Of a stretch of 64,000 nt of DNA, positions 34,644 to 42,668 are shown in pieces; position 1 is the stretch's first letter, and each line of letters starts with the position of its first letter. A program made the position numbers and the translations under genes. The DNA lies in contig ONJF01000006.1 in NCBI GenBank assembly GCA_900318085.1, positions 51,612-115,611 of the forward strand, read 5' to 3'. Source of the stretch: an uncultured Bacteroidales bacterium. GTDB taxonomy: Bacteria; Bacteroidota; Bacteroidia; Bacteroidales; F082. Under the pieces are notes generated by a model. The model worked only from the letters and a program-made list of their open reading frames with translations. It searched no databases and was not told where the DNA came from.

Positions 34644-35090
34644 ATGAAAGATTCGTTTGACAATACCTATCTGGCCGTCAAGAAGTTATTCATCGATTAC
34701 CTGCAGCGGAGGAAGTTGCGCAAGACTCCCGAGCGCTTTGCTATCCTGAAGGAGATTTACTCGACCAACGGGCACTTCGACATCGACTCGTTGTATAACC
34801 AGATGAAAGACAACAAGTACCGCGTCAGTAGGGCTACACTATACAATACCATTGATCTCCTTCTGGACTGTGGGCTTGTCATCAAGCACCAGTTTGGACA
34901 CAACTGCGCACAATACGAGCGCTCCTACAAGTTCCGCCAGCATGACCATTTCATCGATTTGGAGACGGAGACCGTCATGGAGTTTTGTGACCCGCGTTTG
35001 CTTGAGATCCAAAGATCTATTGAGGAACAGTTGGGTGTTGAGATTACGCATCATTCACTTATTTTTTACGGACATAAAAAGAAAGGTTGA
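34644..35090 (+). CDS. Fur-family transcriptional regulator lacking the Cys pair
   Basis: 148 residues: winged-helix domain (KTPERFAILKEIYSTNGHFD, YRVSRATLYNTIDLLLDCGLV) and dimerisation domain with the metal motif QHDHFIDLETE. The CxxC pair that normally holds structural zinc (HHDHLICLDCGKVIEF type) is replaced by Asp and Thr here, and only a single Cys occurs in MEFCDP. Metal ligands of the regulatory site (His-Asp-His, late HHS) remain. It may be a Fur/PerR/Zur variant; the metal cannot be called. Location between rel and purA is conserved in the phylum. Confidence 0.85.
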   Translation: MKDSFDNTYLAVKKLFIDYLQRRKLRKTPERFAILKEIYSTNGHFDIDSLYNQMKDNKYRVSRATLYNTIDLLLDCGLVIKHQFGHNCAQYERSYKFRQHDHFIDLETETVMEFCDPRLLEIQRSIEEQLGVEITHHSLIFYGHKKKG

Positions 35091-35225
35091 TGGTTACTGG
35101 CCTATAGCTATTTGCAACTTCAACCGAGTACGTCATTGCGGTTCCGCCTCCGCGGAATGAGGCGACCCGCAATCTCCTAAATGCGGCGGAGCTGCCAGAA
35201 GCCAGAGGCCAAAAGCCAAAAGCAA
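35089..35225. repeat. CCAGAAG-word foldback (iii) with palindromic repeat copy E inside
   Basis: ACTGGCCTATAGCTATTTGC words on the left and GCCAGAAGCCAGAGGCC words on the right flank 35132-35180, a complete GTCATTGCGGTTCCGCC copy of the dispersed palindromic repeat. The inner copy is nearly identical to that at 52076-52123. Confidence 0.78.
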
Positions 35226-35262
35226 TAACAAACAAGAAAACAACACTGAAATATAATTGAAA

Positions 35263-36540
35263 ATGAACAAATTAGATATCTTACTCGGCTTACAATGGGG
35301 CGATGAAGGCAAAGGCAAGGTGGTCGATGCCCTCACCCCGAACTATGACATCGTCTGCCGCTTCCAAGGCGGTCCCAATGCCGGACACACCATCGAGTTT
35401 GAAGGCAAGAAATTCGTGTTGCACAACATCCCTTCGGGTGTACTCACCCCAGGTTGCGTCAACCTCATTGGCAACGGCGTCATCATCGAGCCCCATATAT
35501 TAAAAGGTGAGATCGAAGGCCTGCGTGAAGCTGGCTTCGACCTGCGTAAAACCTTGATGATCGCCAATCGCGCCCATCTCATCCTGCCCACCCACCGCGC
35601 CATGGATGCCGCTAATGAAAAGGCATTAGGTAAGATGAAAGTCGGCACCACGCTGAAAGGCATTGGCCCGACCTATACCGACAAGACCGCCCGCAGAGGC
35701 CTGCGCATCGGCGACATCAACTCCGCCGACTTCCGCGAGAAATACGAAAACCTGAAGAAGGCCCATCTGCAACAAATCGCTGGCCTCGGCTTCGAGATGC
35801 AGGGCTTCCAACTCGACGGCCTCGACTTCGCCGAGTACGAGAAGTTGTGGTTCGAAGGCATCGAATACCTAAAACAATACCAGTTCGTTGATGGCGAGTA
35901 CTTCATCAACGAGGCCCTTGACAACGGCAAGAAAGTGCTGGCCGAAGGTGCCCAAGGCTCCATGCTCGATGTGGATTTCGGCAGCTATCCTTTCGTGACC
36001 TCATCCAATGTCATCGCCGCTGGCGTCTGCTCCGGTTTGGGCGTTGCTCCAAGCAGAGTCGGCAAGGTGTATGGCATCTTCAAGGCCTACTGTACCCGCG
36101 TGGGCACAGGTCCCTTTCCCACCGAACTGTTCGATGAAACCGGTGAGATGCTCCGCCAGAACGGACACGAGTTTGGCGCCACTACTGGTCGTCCGCGTCG
36201 CTGCGGCTGGCTCGACCTGCCTGCATTGAAATATGCCGTCATGCTCAGCGGCGTCACCGACCTGATGATGATGAAATCTGATGTCATGGATGACTTCGCC
36301 ACCCTGAAAGTCGCCACTGCCTACCGCTACAACGGACAAGAGACCAAACAGCTGCCTTTTGCTGCTTGTACTGAAACCATGGAACCCGTTTACACCGAGA
36401 TCCCTGGCTGGCAACAGAAGATAGAAGGCAAGATTCCGCAGAAGCTGGAAGACTACATCAAATTCATTGAGGATTATGTCGGCGTGCCAATCAAATTCGT
36501 TTCATACGGTCCCGACAGGACGCAGAATATTATCAGATAG
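35263..36540 (+). CDS. purA: Adenylosuccinate synthetase
   Basis: 425 residues from ATG 35263 (a TTG two codons earlier is less likely). Motifs: GLQWGDEGKGKVVDAL (P-loop; catalytic Asp/His region), GGPNAGHT, THRAMDAANE, IGPTYTDKTARRGLR, KVLAEGAQGSMLDVDFG, GRPRRCGWLD. It makes adenylosuccinate from IMP and aspartate in AMP synthesis. It follows fur-like after the nested repeat, and precedes an ATP-grasp gene after a GTAGAGACG hairpin. No regulation other than the repeats is seen. Confidence 0.97.
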   Translation: MNKLDILLGLQWGDEGKGKVVDALTPNYDIVCRFQGGPNAGHTIEFEGKKFVLHNIPSGVLTPGCVNLIGNGVIIEPHILKGEIEGLREAGFDLRKTLMIANRAHLILPTHRAMDAANEKALGKMKVGTTLKGIGPTYTDKTARRGLRIGDINSADFREKYENLKKAHLQQIAGLGFEMQGFQLDGLDFAEYEKLWFEGIEYLKQYQFVDGEYFINEALDNGKKVLAEGAQGSMLDVDFGSYPFVTSSNVIAAGVCSGLGVAPSRVGKVYGIFKAYCTRVGTGPFPTELFDETGEMLRQNGHEFGATTGRPRRCGWLDLPALKYAVMLSGVTDLMMMKSDVMDDFATLKVATAYRYNGQETKQLPFAACTETMEPVYTEIPGWQQKIEGKIPQKLEDYIKFIEDYVGVPIKFVSYGPDRTQNIIR

Positions 36541-36550
36541 AACCATCTCT

Positions 36551-36578
36551 GTAGAGACGCGGCGCGCCACGTCTCTAC
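36551..36578. repeat. GTAGAGACG hairpin, copy 2 (GGCGCGCC inner stem)
   Basis: GTAGAGACG-CGGCGCGCCA-CGTCTCTAC, between purA and the ATP-grasp gene. The inner core differs from copies 1 and 3 but stays palindromic. Confidence 0.8.
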
Positions 36579-36602
36579 AAACCGCACAACAACAATTAAA
36601 CA

Positions 36603-37754
36603 ATGATCATTTTAGAAAAACCATACGTTTCCGCCCCGTTGGTGGCGTATTTGGAAGAAAAACAAATCCCCGTTTTACATAACGACATGGCCGAGGTGCT
36701 GGAAGGCCAAGGCCATCACCTTAACCTTTTGGACGACAAGGCTTTCGTCGAGAAATACGAGCAAAGCCATCAGTTGTATGCCGTCTCCGAGAATGCCTTG
36801 GTGTGGCTCTATGCCCAGCTGCCCGAGTCGGAGCTGGTGAAAAAGGTCAAAATCCTGAAAGACAAGGCCGCTTTCCGTCGCATCTGCCAGCAGATCTATC
36901 CCGATTTCTATTACAAAGAGGTGGAGATGAAAGCCTTGCGCAGCCTCATCCCCGACGAGTTGCCGCTGCCCTTGGTGCTGAAACCCGCAGTGGGCTTCCT
37001 CAGCGTGGGCGTGTACATCGTCCGCAACAAGGCTGAATGGCAGGCCGCTTTGGATGACATCGACCAAAACTTTGCCAAGCAGTGCGCCGTGTTCCCCGAG
37101 ACCGTGGTGCGCAGCGAGAAGTTCGTGCTCGAGCAGTTCATCGAAGGCGAGGAATATGCAGTAGATGCCTATTATGATGCCGAGGGCAAGCCCAACATCA
37201 TCAACATCTTCCACCACATCTTCAAGAACGAGACTGATGTGAGCGACCGCCTCTACTGCATGAGCAAGCAGATCTTCGAGGCTAACTATCCGGCTTTCAA
37301 CCAGTTCTGCATCGACCTGAACGGCGTACTCGGACTGAAGAACTTCCCGATGCATGTGGAGTTCCGCGTCGACAAGCACACGGGTCGCGCCATCCCGATC
37401 GAGGTCAACCCGCTGCGTTTCGCTGGCATGTGCCTCAACGACCTGACGCGCCACACCTGCCACCTACTGCCCGTGCAGTGCTATTTCGAAGGCATTCGCC
37501 CCGACTATGCCACTATGTGGAACGGCATCGAGAACGATGTGTTCAGCTTCATCGTCTTGGACAAGCCTTACGATACCAACCGCGCCTTGGACTTCGAGCG
37601 CATCAAGCGGCATTTCCACGGCGTGCTCGAGACCCGCGACATCATGAATCCCGCCATGAGCGTGTGGGGGTTCCTTTTTACGCAGACCACGCCCGAGCAC
37701 AAAGAGGAACTGAAAGAGATTTTGTTCTCCTCGTTGGAAGAGTTTATGGTATGA
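36603..37754 (+). CDS. ATP-grasp family protein of unknown substrate
   Basis: 383 residues. An N-terminal Rossmann-like domain (IILEKPYVSAPLVAYLEE) precedes an ATP-grasp core: LPLVLKPAVGFLSVGVYIV (Lys and glycine-loop), KFVLEQFIEGEEYAVDAYY (Glu/Asp) and the metal-binding end HVEFRVDKHTGRAIPIEVNPLRFAGMC (Glu and Asn; 20-residue parts of the conserved IxVNxR motif). Such enzymes join a carboxylate to an amine or thiol using ATP. It resembles carbamoyl-phosphate/biotin-carboxylase-like ligases in Bacteroidetes, but I recognise no exact family. It is between purA and a transglutaminase-like lipoprotein gene; a strong terminator follows. Confidence 0.82.
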   Translation: MIILEKPYVSAPLVAYLEEKQIPVLHNDMAEVLEGQGHHLNLLDDKAFVEKYEQSHQLYAVSENALVWLYAQLPESELVKKVKILKDKAAFRRICQQIYPDFYYKEVEMKALRSLIPDELPLPLVLKPAVGFLSVGVYIVRNKAEWQAALDDIDQNFAKQCAVFPETVVRSEKFVLEQFIEGEEYAVDAYYDAEGKPNIINIFHHIFKNETDVSDRLYCMSKQIFEANYPAFNQFCIDLNGVLGLKNFPMHVEFRVDKHTGRAIPIEVNPLRFAGMCLNDLTRHTCHLLPVQCYFEGIRPDYATMWNGIENDVFSFIVLDKPYDTNRALDFERIKRHFHGVLETRDIMNPAMSVWGFLFTQTTPEHKEELKEILFSSLEEFMV

Positions 37755-37776
37755 TAATGAAACAAAAAGTAGGCGA

Positions 37777-37803
37777 AAAGGTGGTAGGTCTACCACCTTT
37801 TTT
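37777..37803 (+). terminator. Intrinsic terminator after the ATP-grasp gene
   Basis: AAAGGTGGTA-GGTC-TACCACCTTT followed by a T-run: strong stem with a four-base loop. A TACCTTTG box for the next gene starts 12 bp later. Confidence 0.92.
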
Positions 37804-37814
37804 GCATTAATTAC

Positions 37815-37822
37815 TACCTTTG
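37815..37822 (+). promoter_or_regulatory. Candidate -7 box (TACCTTTG) for the transglutaminase-like gene
   Basis: TAnnTTTG, 17 bp before ATG 37840; directly after a terminator, so the gene seems separately transcribed. The -33 region overlaps the terminator stem and lacks TTTG at 19 bp. Confidence 0.55.
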
Positions 37823-37839
37823 CACAAAATAATCCATCT

Positions 37840-40392
37840 ATGAAAAACATCTTCCTTACTTTATTTGCTCTTTCCGCCCTCCTCTTTTCCGCCTGCTCAA
37901 CCGAAAAGAAAATGACTTTCAACGAAAAGGCAGCTTTGGAATTCCTTTACCAATACATGCCGCTCGGCGATAGTGTGGACTACACCGAGGACTATTACCG
38001 CGAGTGCGTGCACTATGCCTTCCTAGCCAAACAAGAAATGCCATGGGGCAATAGCATCCCAGAGCGCGAGTTTAAGCATTTTGTGGTGCCTGTGCGCGTC
38101 AACAACGAGAACCTCGACCGCTTCCGCGCCACCTATTACGAGGAGCTGAAAGGTCGTGTAAAAGACATGTCGCTTTACGATGCCGTACTCGAAGTGAACC
38201 ATTGGTGCCACGAGCATGTGAACTATAAAGGCAGTGACAGCCGCACCAGCGCCCCAATGGCCACCATCAAGACCTCGTGGGGTCGCTGCGGCGAGGAGTC
38301 GACACTGTTAGTGACCGCCTTGCGCACCGTGGGCATCCCGGCAAGACAAGTTTACACACCTCGTTGGGCGCACTGCGACGACAACCACGCCTGGGTGGAG
38401 GCTTGGGTTGACGGCAAATGGCACTTTCTTGGTGCCTGCGAGCCTGAGCCCGTCCTCGACTTGGGCTGGTTCAACGAGCCCGCCTCGCGCACCTTGTTAT
38501 TACACACTCGCGTCTTCGGCGATTATGATGGCCCCGAGGAAGTCATCAGCCGCAGCGCCAACTACACAGAAATCAATGTGGTGGATAATTACGGAAAGAC
38601 AGCGAAGACCACTTTCACTGTCGTAGACGAGAATGGCAATCCTCAAACCAACTTGCCCGTGGAGTTCAAGATCTACAACTATGCCGAATTCTGCACCGTG
38701 GTCACGAAGGCTACCGACGAGAATGGCCAGACCTGGCTCACATCCGGCTTGGGCTGCATGATGGCCTACGCCGCCAAAGACGGCAAGTTCGGCTTCCAAG
38801 TATTCAAGTCGGGCGAACAGGAGAATGTCACCATCACCCTCAACCATGAGGAAGGCACTGAAGAAGTCTTTGAATTCGATATGGTGCCGCCCGCCCCGAC
38901 CAGCGTCTTGCCCGAGGTGACGGCCGAGATGCGTGCCGAGAACGACCGCCGCATAGCCTTTGAAGACTCGTTGCGCAATGCCTACATCGCCGACTGCAAG
39001 AAAGCCCAGATGAATGTCATCATGAATACAGGCAACAAAAAGCTCTGCAGCATTCTTGAAAAGACCTGGGGCAACTACCAGACCATCGCCGACTTCGTGA
39101 AGTACGCCCAAGAAAAGAACCAAGAGATCAAGGCCGTGGAGCTGCTCAGCAACATCTCCGACAAGGACCTGCGCGATGTCAGCCTCGAAGTGCTCAAAGA
39201 CCATTTTGACAACACACCTGGTCTCGAGCAATCCATCATCTCCATGCCGCCTGAGCATTATGCACAATACATCCTCAGCCCGCGCGTGAGCAACGAAATG
39301 CTCGTCCCTTACCGCAAGGCCCTTTCCGAGTTCTTCCCCGAAACGGAGAGACGACAATACCACGACAATCCCGCCCTTTTGGTGGAATGGGTGAAAAACA
39401 ACATCAATACCGATGACAACCTGGCTTTACAACGCATCCCGATTTCGCCTTTGGGCGTGTTGAAGGCACGCAAGGCCGACCGCCATTCGCGCGATATCTT
39501 TTTCGTCAGCATGGCACGTAGTTTGGGTATCGCCTCACAAATCAACCCCGTGAACGGCAATGTGCAATACTACGGCAAGGAGTGGACCAATGTGGACTTT
39601 GAAGCCTCCGAACCTGCCAGCACCGCATTGGGATATCTGGACATCCAATACTACCCCATCGCTTCCGTATCTGACCCGAAATACTACACGCATTTCAGCA
39701 TCAAGAAGTTCGACGGACAGAGTTTCCGCCTCTTGGCCTACGACGCCAAGGATCCCGGCATCGACGATGGCATGATGCTCTCCGCTTTCGAGCATCCCAC
39801 GCCTTTGGACGAGGGTTATTACATCCTCACGGCTGGCACCCGCTTGGACGACGGCACTGCCTTGACCCACAGCCAGTTCTTCAGCATCAAAGCGGGTGAG
39901 ACCACGCAAGTGAACCTCGTGTTGCGTCAGCCTAACGACGAGCTTCAAGTCGTCGGCAGCTTCTATGCCGACAGCAAGTTCACCGACCCAGAGACAGGCG
40001 AGGTGGGCAACGCCAAACAACTCATCCAAGACGAGTATTTCATCCTCGGCCTCCTGGACCAGGGCAGCGAGCCCACCACCCATGCCATGCAGGACATCGC
40101 CGCCTTCCGCAAGGACTTTGAGGCCAGCAACCTGCCAATGATCTTCATCTTCAGCAGCAAAGAGGAATATGACAAGTTCAAGCTAAAGAACTTCAGCGAG
40201 TTACCCGAAGGCATTGTCTACGGCATCGACGACGGCTCCATCCGTGACGACATCGCCGCCGGGCTCCACCTCAACACCGACAGCCGCCCCGTCTTCCTCA
40301 TCGCCAACGCCAACAGCGAGGTGGTATTTATGAAGCAGGGCTATACCATCGGTTTGGGAGAGCAGTTGCTGAAGGTGATGGCAAAGTTATAG
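37840..40392 (+). CDS. Large transglutaminase-like lipoprotein
   Basis: 850 residues. Lipobox LLFSAC (Cys19). Residues ~110-200 form a transglutaminase core: TSWGRCGEESTLLVTALRT (catalytic Cys ~150), WAHCDDNHAWVEAWVDGKW (His ~182); the expected Asp of a DPT motif is replaced by FLGACEPEPVLD. The middle is beta-rich, possibly an Ig-like or invasin module; a second alpha region follows. The C-terminal ~110 residues look thioredoxin-like (MIFIFSSKEEYDKF, RPVFLIANANSEVVFMKQG) without a CxxC. Probably a periplasmic or surface protein acting on peptides or glycans. It has its own promoter. The product is much longer than typical core enzymes. Confidence 0.84.
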   Translation: MKNIFLTLFALSALLFSACSTEKKMTFNEKAALEFLYQYMPLGDSVDYTEDYYRECVHYAFLAKQEMPWGNSIPEREFKHFVVPVRVNNENLDRFRATYYEELKGRVKDMSLYDAVLEVNHWCHEHVNYKGSDSRTSAPMATIKTSWGRCGEESTLLVTALRTVGIPARQVYTPRWAHCDDNHAWVEAWVDGKWHFLGACEPEPVLDLGWFNEPASRTLLLHTRVFGDYDGPEEVISRSANYTEINVVDNYGKTAKTTFTVVDENGNPQTNLPVEFKIYNYAEFCTVVTKATDENGQTWLTSGLGCMMAYAAKDGKFGFQVFKSGEQENVTITLNHEEGTEEVFEFDMVPPAPTSVLPEVTAEMRAENDRRIAFEDSLRNAYIADCKKAQMNVIMNTGNKKLCSILEKTWGNYQTIADFVKYAQEKNQEIKAVELLSNISDKDLRDVSLEVLKDHFDNTPGLEQSIISMPPEHYAQYILSPRVSNEMLVPYRKALSEFFPETERRQYHDNPALLVEWVKNNINTDDNLALQRIPISPLGVLKARKADRHSRDIFFVSMARSLGIASQINPVNGNVQYYGKEWTNVDFEASEPASTALGYLDIQYYPIASVSDPKYYTHFSIKKFDGQSFRLLAYDAKDPGIDDGMMLSAFEHPTPLDEGYYILTAGTRLDDGTALTHSQFFSIKAGETTQVNLVLRQPNDELQVVGSFYADSKFTDPETGEVGNAKQLIQDEYFILGLLDQGSEPTTHAMQDIAAFRKDFEASNLPMIFIFSSKEEYDKFKLKNFSELPEGIVYGIDDGSIRDDIAAGLHLNTDSRPVFLIANANSEVVFMKQGYTIGLGEQLLKVMAKL

Positions 40393-40400
40393 GAATAGTC

Positions 40401-41693
40401 TCATTCCTTAATGCATGCTAGAGGAATAATCTTCACGCCATCCGGACGAGTGTAGGCCATCTTGCCGCCTGTAATCACTATCAGTAGGTCAGGTTCGCGC
40501 AGGGGCATTTGTTTCTCCTTTTTATTGTATTCGCGGATAAGGCGTTTCAGTTCCAAAAGATGTGATGCGCCATCTTCAATCTCTTTACTGCCCAACTTGC
40601 ATTCAATCAGTGCATAACGGCCATCACCAAGATGCAATACGAGGTCGGACTCCAACCCGTAACGGTCTCTGTAATGTGAAATATGCGAGTCAAAATCAAG
40701 CGTATATGCCTTAAAGTCACGAATGCACATCTGCTCAAAGATGAAGCCGAAAGTTTTCAGTTGATTCAGCAACGCCTCAGGTGTAAGACCCAATGCCGCT
40801 ACTGCAATGGACGGGTCAACAAAAGAGCGCTTCGGACCTGTACGAATAGCGGTCTTGCTACGAATGGCTGGGCACCAAGCGCCAATGTCGCAAACCACAA
40901 AGAGTTTCCTCAATGCTCCGACATAGTCATCAAACGTGGGCTCAGAACACGACACCTCGCCAGAGGCTGCGACATCCGCAATCAGTGTAGACTTCTTTGA
41001 CAACGTGGAGATGTTGCGTGCGTAAGCGCGTAGAATCATCCTTGTGAGCAGTTCATCGCGCGACACTCCGTCCACACGGCTGATATCATCTGAGCACATT
41101 GTCTTAACATAGTTACGCGCCACCAGCAGCTTTGCTTTGTCACTTTTAACATTCATCGTTGCAGGCCATCCTCCACGACATCCGCAAAAAACTAATTCTT
41201 CAACCGACATATCGGACTCAACGCCATCAATATCCAACTCGGGATTATCGAACAACTCCAACAATGAAATCTTGCCATTTGAGTCACCAGATTCCCACAA
41301 ACTCATCGGCAACATGGTTAACTTGGAAATGCGGCCAGTGCCAGAGTGGTGAATTTGTGACTTGTCCACCGCATTCGATCCAGTCAGAATGAACTGCCCC
41401 GGTTCCACCCTTTTATCAACCATGGTTCGTACGGCATCCCACAACACAGGAGCATCCTGCCATTCATCAATCAGACGTGGCGTAGCACCATTCAACAACA
41501 GGGAAGGTTTCGTTGCAGCGGTGGCGAGATACTCATCGCGCATATCGGTGTCTTGCAACTTAATGACACTCTTGGCCACCTGCTCGGCGGTAGTCGTCTT
41601 TCCACACCACTTCGGTCCTTCAATCAATACGGCGCCAAAGGCCTCAAGATGTTCACGAAGGACGACATCAGCAGTTCGTTTCAAATAACCCAT
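40401..41693 (-). CDS. AAA ATPase with DUF4143 (AAA_14/DUF4143)
   Basis: 430 residues. N-terminal AAA_14 ATPase with Walker A GPKWCGKTT (residues 25-33), Walker B-like RLIDEWQDAPVLWD, ILTGSN (sensor), and a C-terminal DUF4143 domain with RYGLESDLVLHLGDGRYALIECKL (20-residue segments of the conserved PD-(D/E)xK-like region: Glu-Cys-Lys). This family is widespread in Bacteroidetes and Archaea; its function is not established, and links to toxin-antitoxin-like or DNA-related roles are only suggested. It converges on the transglutaminase gene with 8 bp between stops. A perfect -33/-7 promoter and iterated 23-bp repeats precede it. Confidence 0.88.
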   Translation of the reverse strand: MGYLKRTADVVLREHLEAFGAVLIEGPKWCGKTTTAEQVAKSVIKLQDTDMRDEYLATAATKPSLLLNGATPRLIDEWQDAPVLWDAVRTMVDKRVEPGQFILTGSNAVDKSQIHHSGTGRISKLTMLPMSLWESGDSNGKISLLELFDNPELDIDGVESDMSVEELVFCGCRGGWPATMNVKSDKAKLLVARNYVKTMCSDDISRVDGVSRDELLTRMILRAYARNISTLSKKSTLIADVAASGEVSCSEPTFDDYVGALRKLFVVCDIGAWCPAIRSKTAIRTGPKRSFVDPSIAVAALGLTPEALLNQLKTFGFIFEQMCIRDFKAYTLDFDSHISHYRDRYGLESDLVLHLGDGRYALIECKLGSKEIEDGASHLLELKRLIREYNKKEKQMPLREPDLLIVITGGKMAYTRPDGVKIIPLACIKE

Positions 41694-41718
41694 ATTATAT
41701 CACTTTTGAATTACGCGA

Positions 41719-41749
41719 CAAAGTTACTAATAATAAATGGATTAACAAA
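41719..41749 (-). promoter_or_regulatory. Consensus Bacteroidetes promoter TTTG-N19-TAACTTTG for the AAA gene
   Basis: On the minus strand TTTG (41749-41746), 19 bp, TAACTTTG (41726-41719), the exact consensus spacing, 25 bp before ATG 41693. It is the best-formed primary promoter in the window. Confidence 0.82.
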
Positions 41750-41760
41750 ACTATTTTTGA

Positions 41761-41817
41761 TTTTTGCGGTATTTTACTTTTGTTTTTTGCGGTATTTTAC
41801 TTTTGTTTTTTGCGGTA
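41761..41817. repeat. 23-bp tandem iterons upstream of the AAA promoter
   Basis: TTTTTTGCGGTATTTTACTTTTG is a 23-base period; here it is written as TTTTTTGCGG plus TATTTTACTTTTG. GCGGTA occurs at 41766, 41789 and 41812. The array begins 11 bp upstream of the -33 box, as expected for activator or repressor sites. Confidence 0.85.
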
Positions 41818-41910
41818 ATAACAATCACTCCAAATCCCCAAGGACCATCTCATGATAATCGCGGATGGAGTCCCTATTTAGGCTTGCATAAAGACGGATA
41901 TCGCTTTTCA

Positions 41911-42005
41911 GCATCCGCCATCTCCTGAGCAAGAAAGATAATCCTTGTTTTCAGGAGATTGACTACGTCGAATCTTCGATTTGCGGATCAAGTCCGCAAT
42001 GACGG
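41911..42005. repeat. Dispersed three-hairpin palindromic repeat, copy F
   Basis: GCATCCGCCATCTCCTGAG to TTTTCAGGAGATTGACTACG, then TTGCGGATCAAGTCCGCAATGACGG. It also contains a TCGAATCTTCGATT insert shared with copy G. It lies between the AAA gene and the 42049 gene. Confidence 0.85.
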
Positions 42006-42048
42006 TAAAAGGAAGAGTGCCACAATCTATTATAACTAACAGAAAACC

Positions 42049-42612
42049 ATGCAGAAAACCAGTCCGGAAATCTCCGAACTCAAACAGCAAATTGAGGAAA
42101 GCGTAGGCCGCAAGATGAAGACCTCCAACGACTTCACCTTCCTCAGCGGTGCTATTTGGGAACGCATACACGAAAACCTATGCGCCTCGACACTTAAGCG
42201 TATCTGGGGCTATGTGGACGGTCCCGACACTGCCCGCAACAGCACGCTTGAAATCTTGTCAAAATTCTTGGGTTTCAAAGATTGGGATGGTTTCCTGGAG
42301 CATATCAGCCAAGGCAACGGCTCTGACCGCGTCACCAAGCAGCATATCAAGACGGACGACTTGAAAGTAGGCGACCACATCTCCGTGTCATGGAAACCCA
42401 ATCGTCACTGCACATTCCGCTATCTTGGCAACTACCGTTTCATCGTTGAGCAATCCGAAAACTCCAAACTGAAGGTGGGCAACACCTTCCGCTGTGCACT
42501 CTTCATCCTCGGTGAGCCACTTTACTTGAACAACCTAGTGCAGGGTGACAATCCGCCCGTGGCTTTTGTGGTAGGCAACAAAGATGGGCTTTGCGAATTG
42601 ACCTCGCAATAA
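42049..42612 (+). CDS. Bacteroidales-type protein with N-terminal helical (HTH-like) domain
   Basis: 187 residues. The N-terminal ~85 residues (SELKQQIEESVGRKMKTSND, LCASTLKRIWGYVDG, STLEILSKFLGFKDWDGFLEHI) form a helical motif I have seen in many Bacteroides/Prevotella proteins and which may bind DNA. The C-terminal half is beta-rich (LKVGDHISVSWKPNRHCTFRYL, in part), resembling a small SH3/OB-like barrel. No enzymatic site. It is divergent to the AAA gene with a palindromic repeat between; no promoter box is clear. Function unknown. It has no neighbours in the same transcript. Confidence 0.7.
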   Translation: MQKTSPEISELKQQIEESVGRKMKTSNDFTFLSGAIWERIHENLCASTLKRIWGYVDGPDTARNSTLEILSKFLGFKDWDGFLEHISQGNGSDRVTKQHIKTDDLKVGDHISVSWKPNRHCTFRYLGNYRFIVEQSENSKLKVGNTFRCALFILGEPLYLNNLVQGDNPPVAFVVGNKDGLCELTSQ

Positions 42613-42656
42613 AAACAGTAGAGACGCGATAAATCGCGTCTCTACAAAGTTTTTGC
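42611..42656. terminator. GTAGAGACG hairpin copy 3, likely bidirectional terminator
   Basis: GTAGAGACGCGA-TAAA-TCGCGTCTCTAC (42618-42645) with an A-run before and GTTTTTG after, between the convergent 42049 and infB genes. It is the third copy of the hairpin family. Confidence 0.85.
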
Positions 42657-42668
42657 ATTTAATCTGAA

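Noticed and set aside
41761-41817. CRISPR-like array
   Set aside because: The 23-bp units are directly abutting without spacers, and number only 2.5.
42049-42612. Toxin-antitoxin pair with the AAA ATPase
   Set aside because: The genes are divergent, the sizes do not fit a known system, and no toxin motif is seen.
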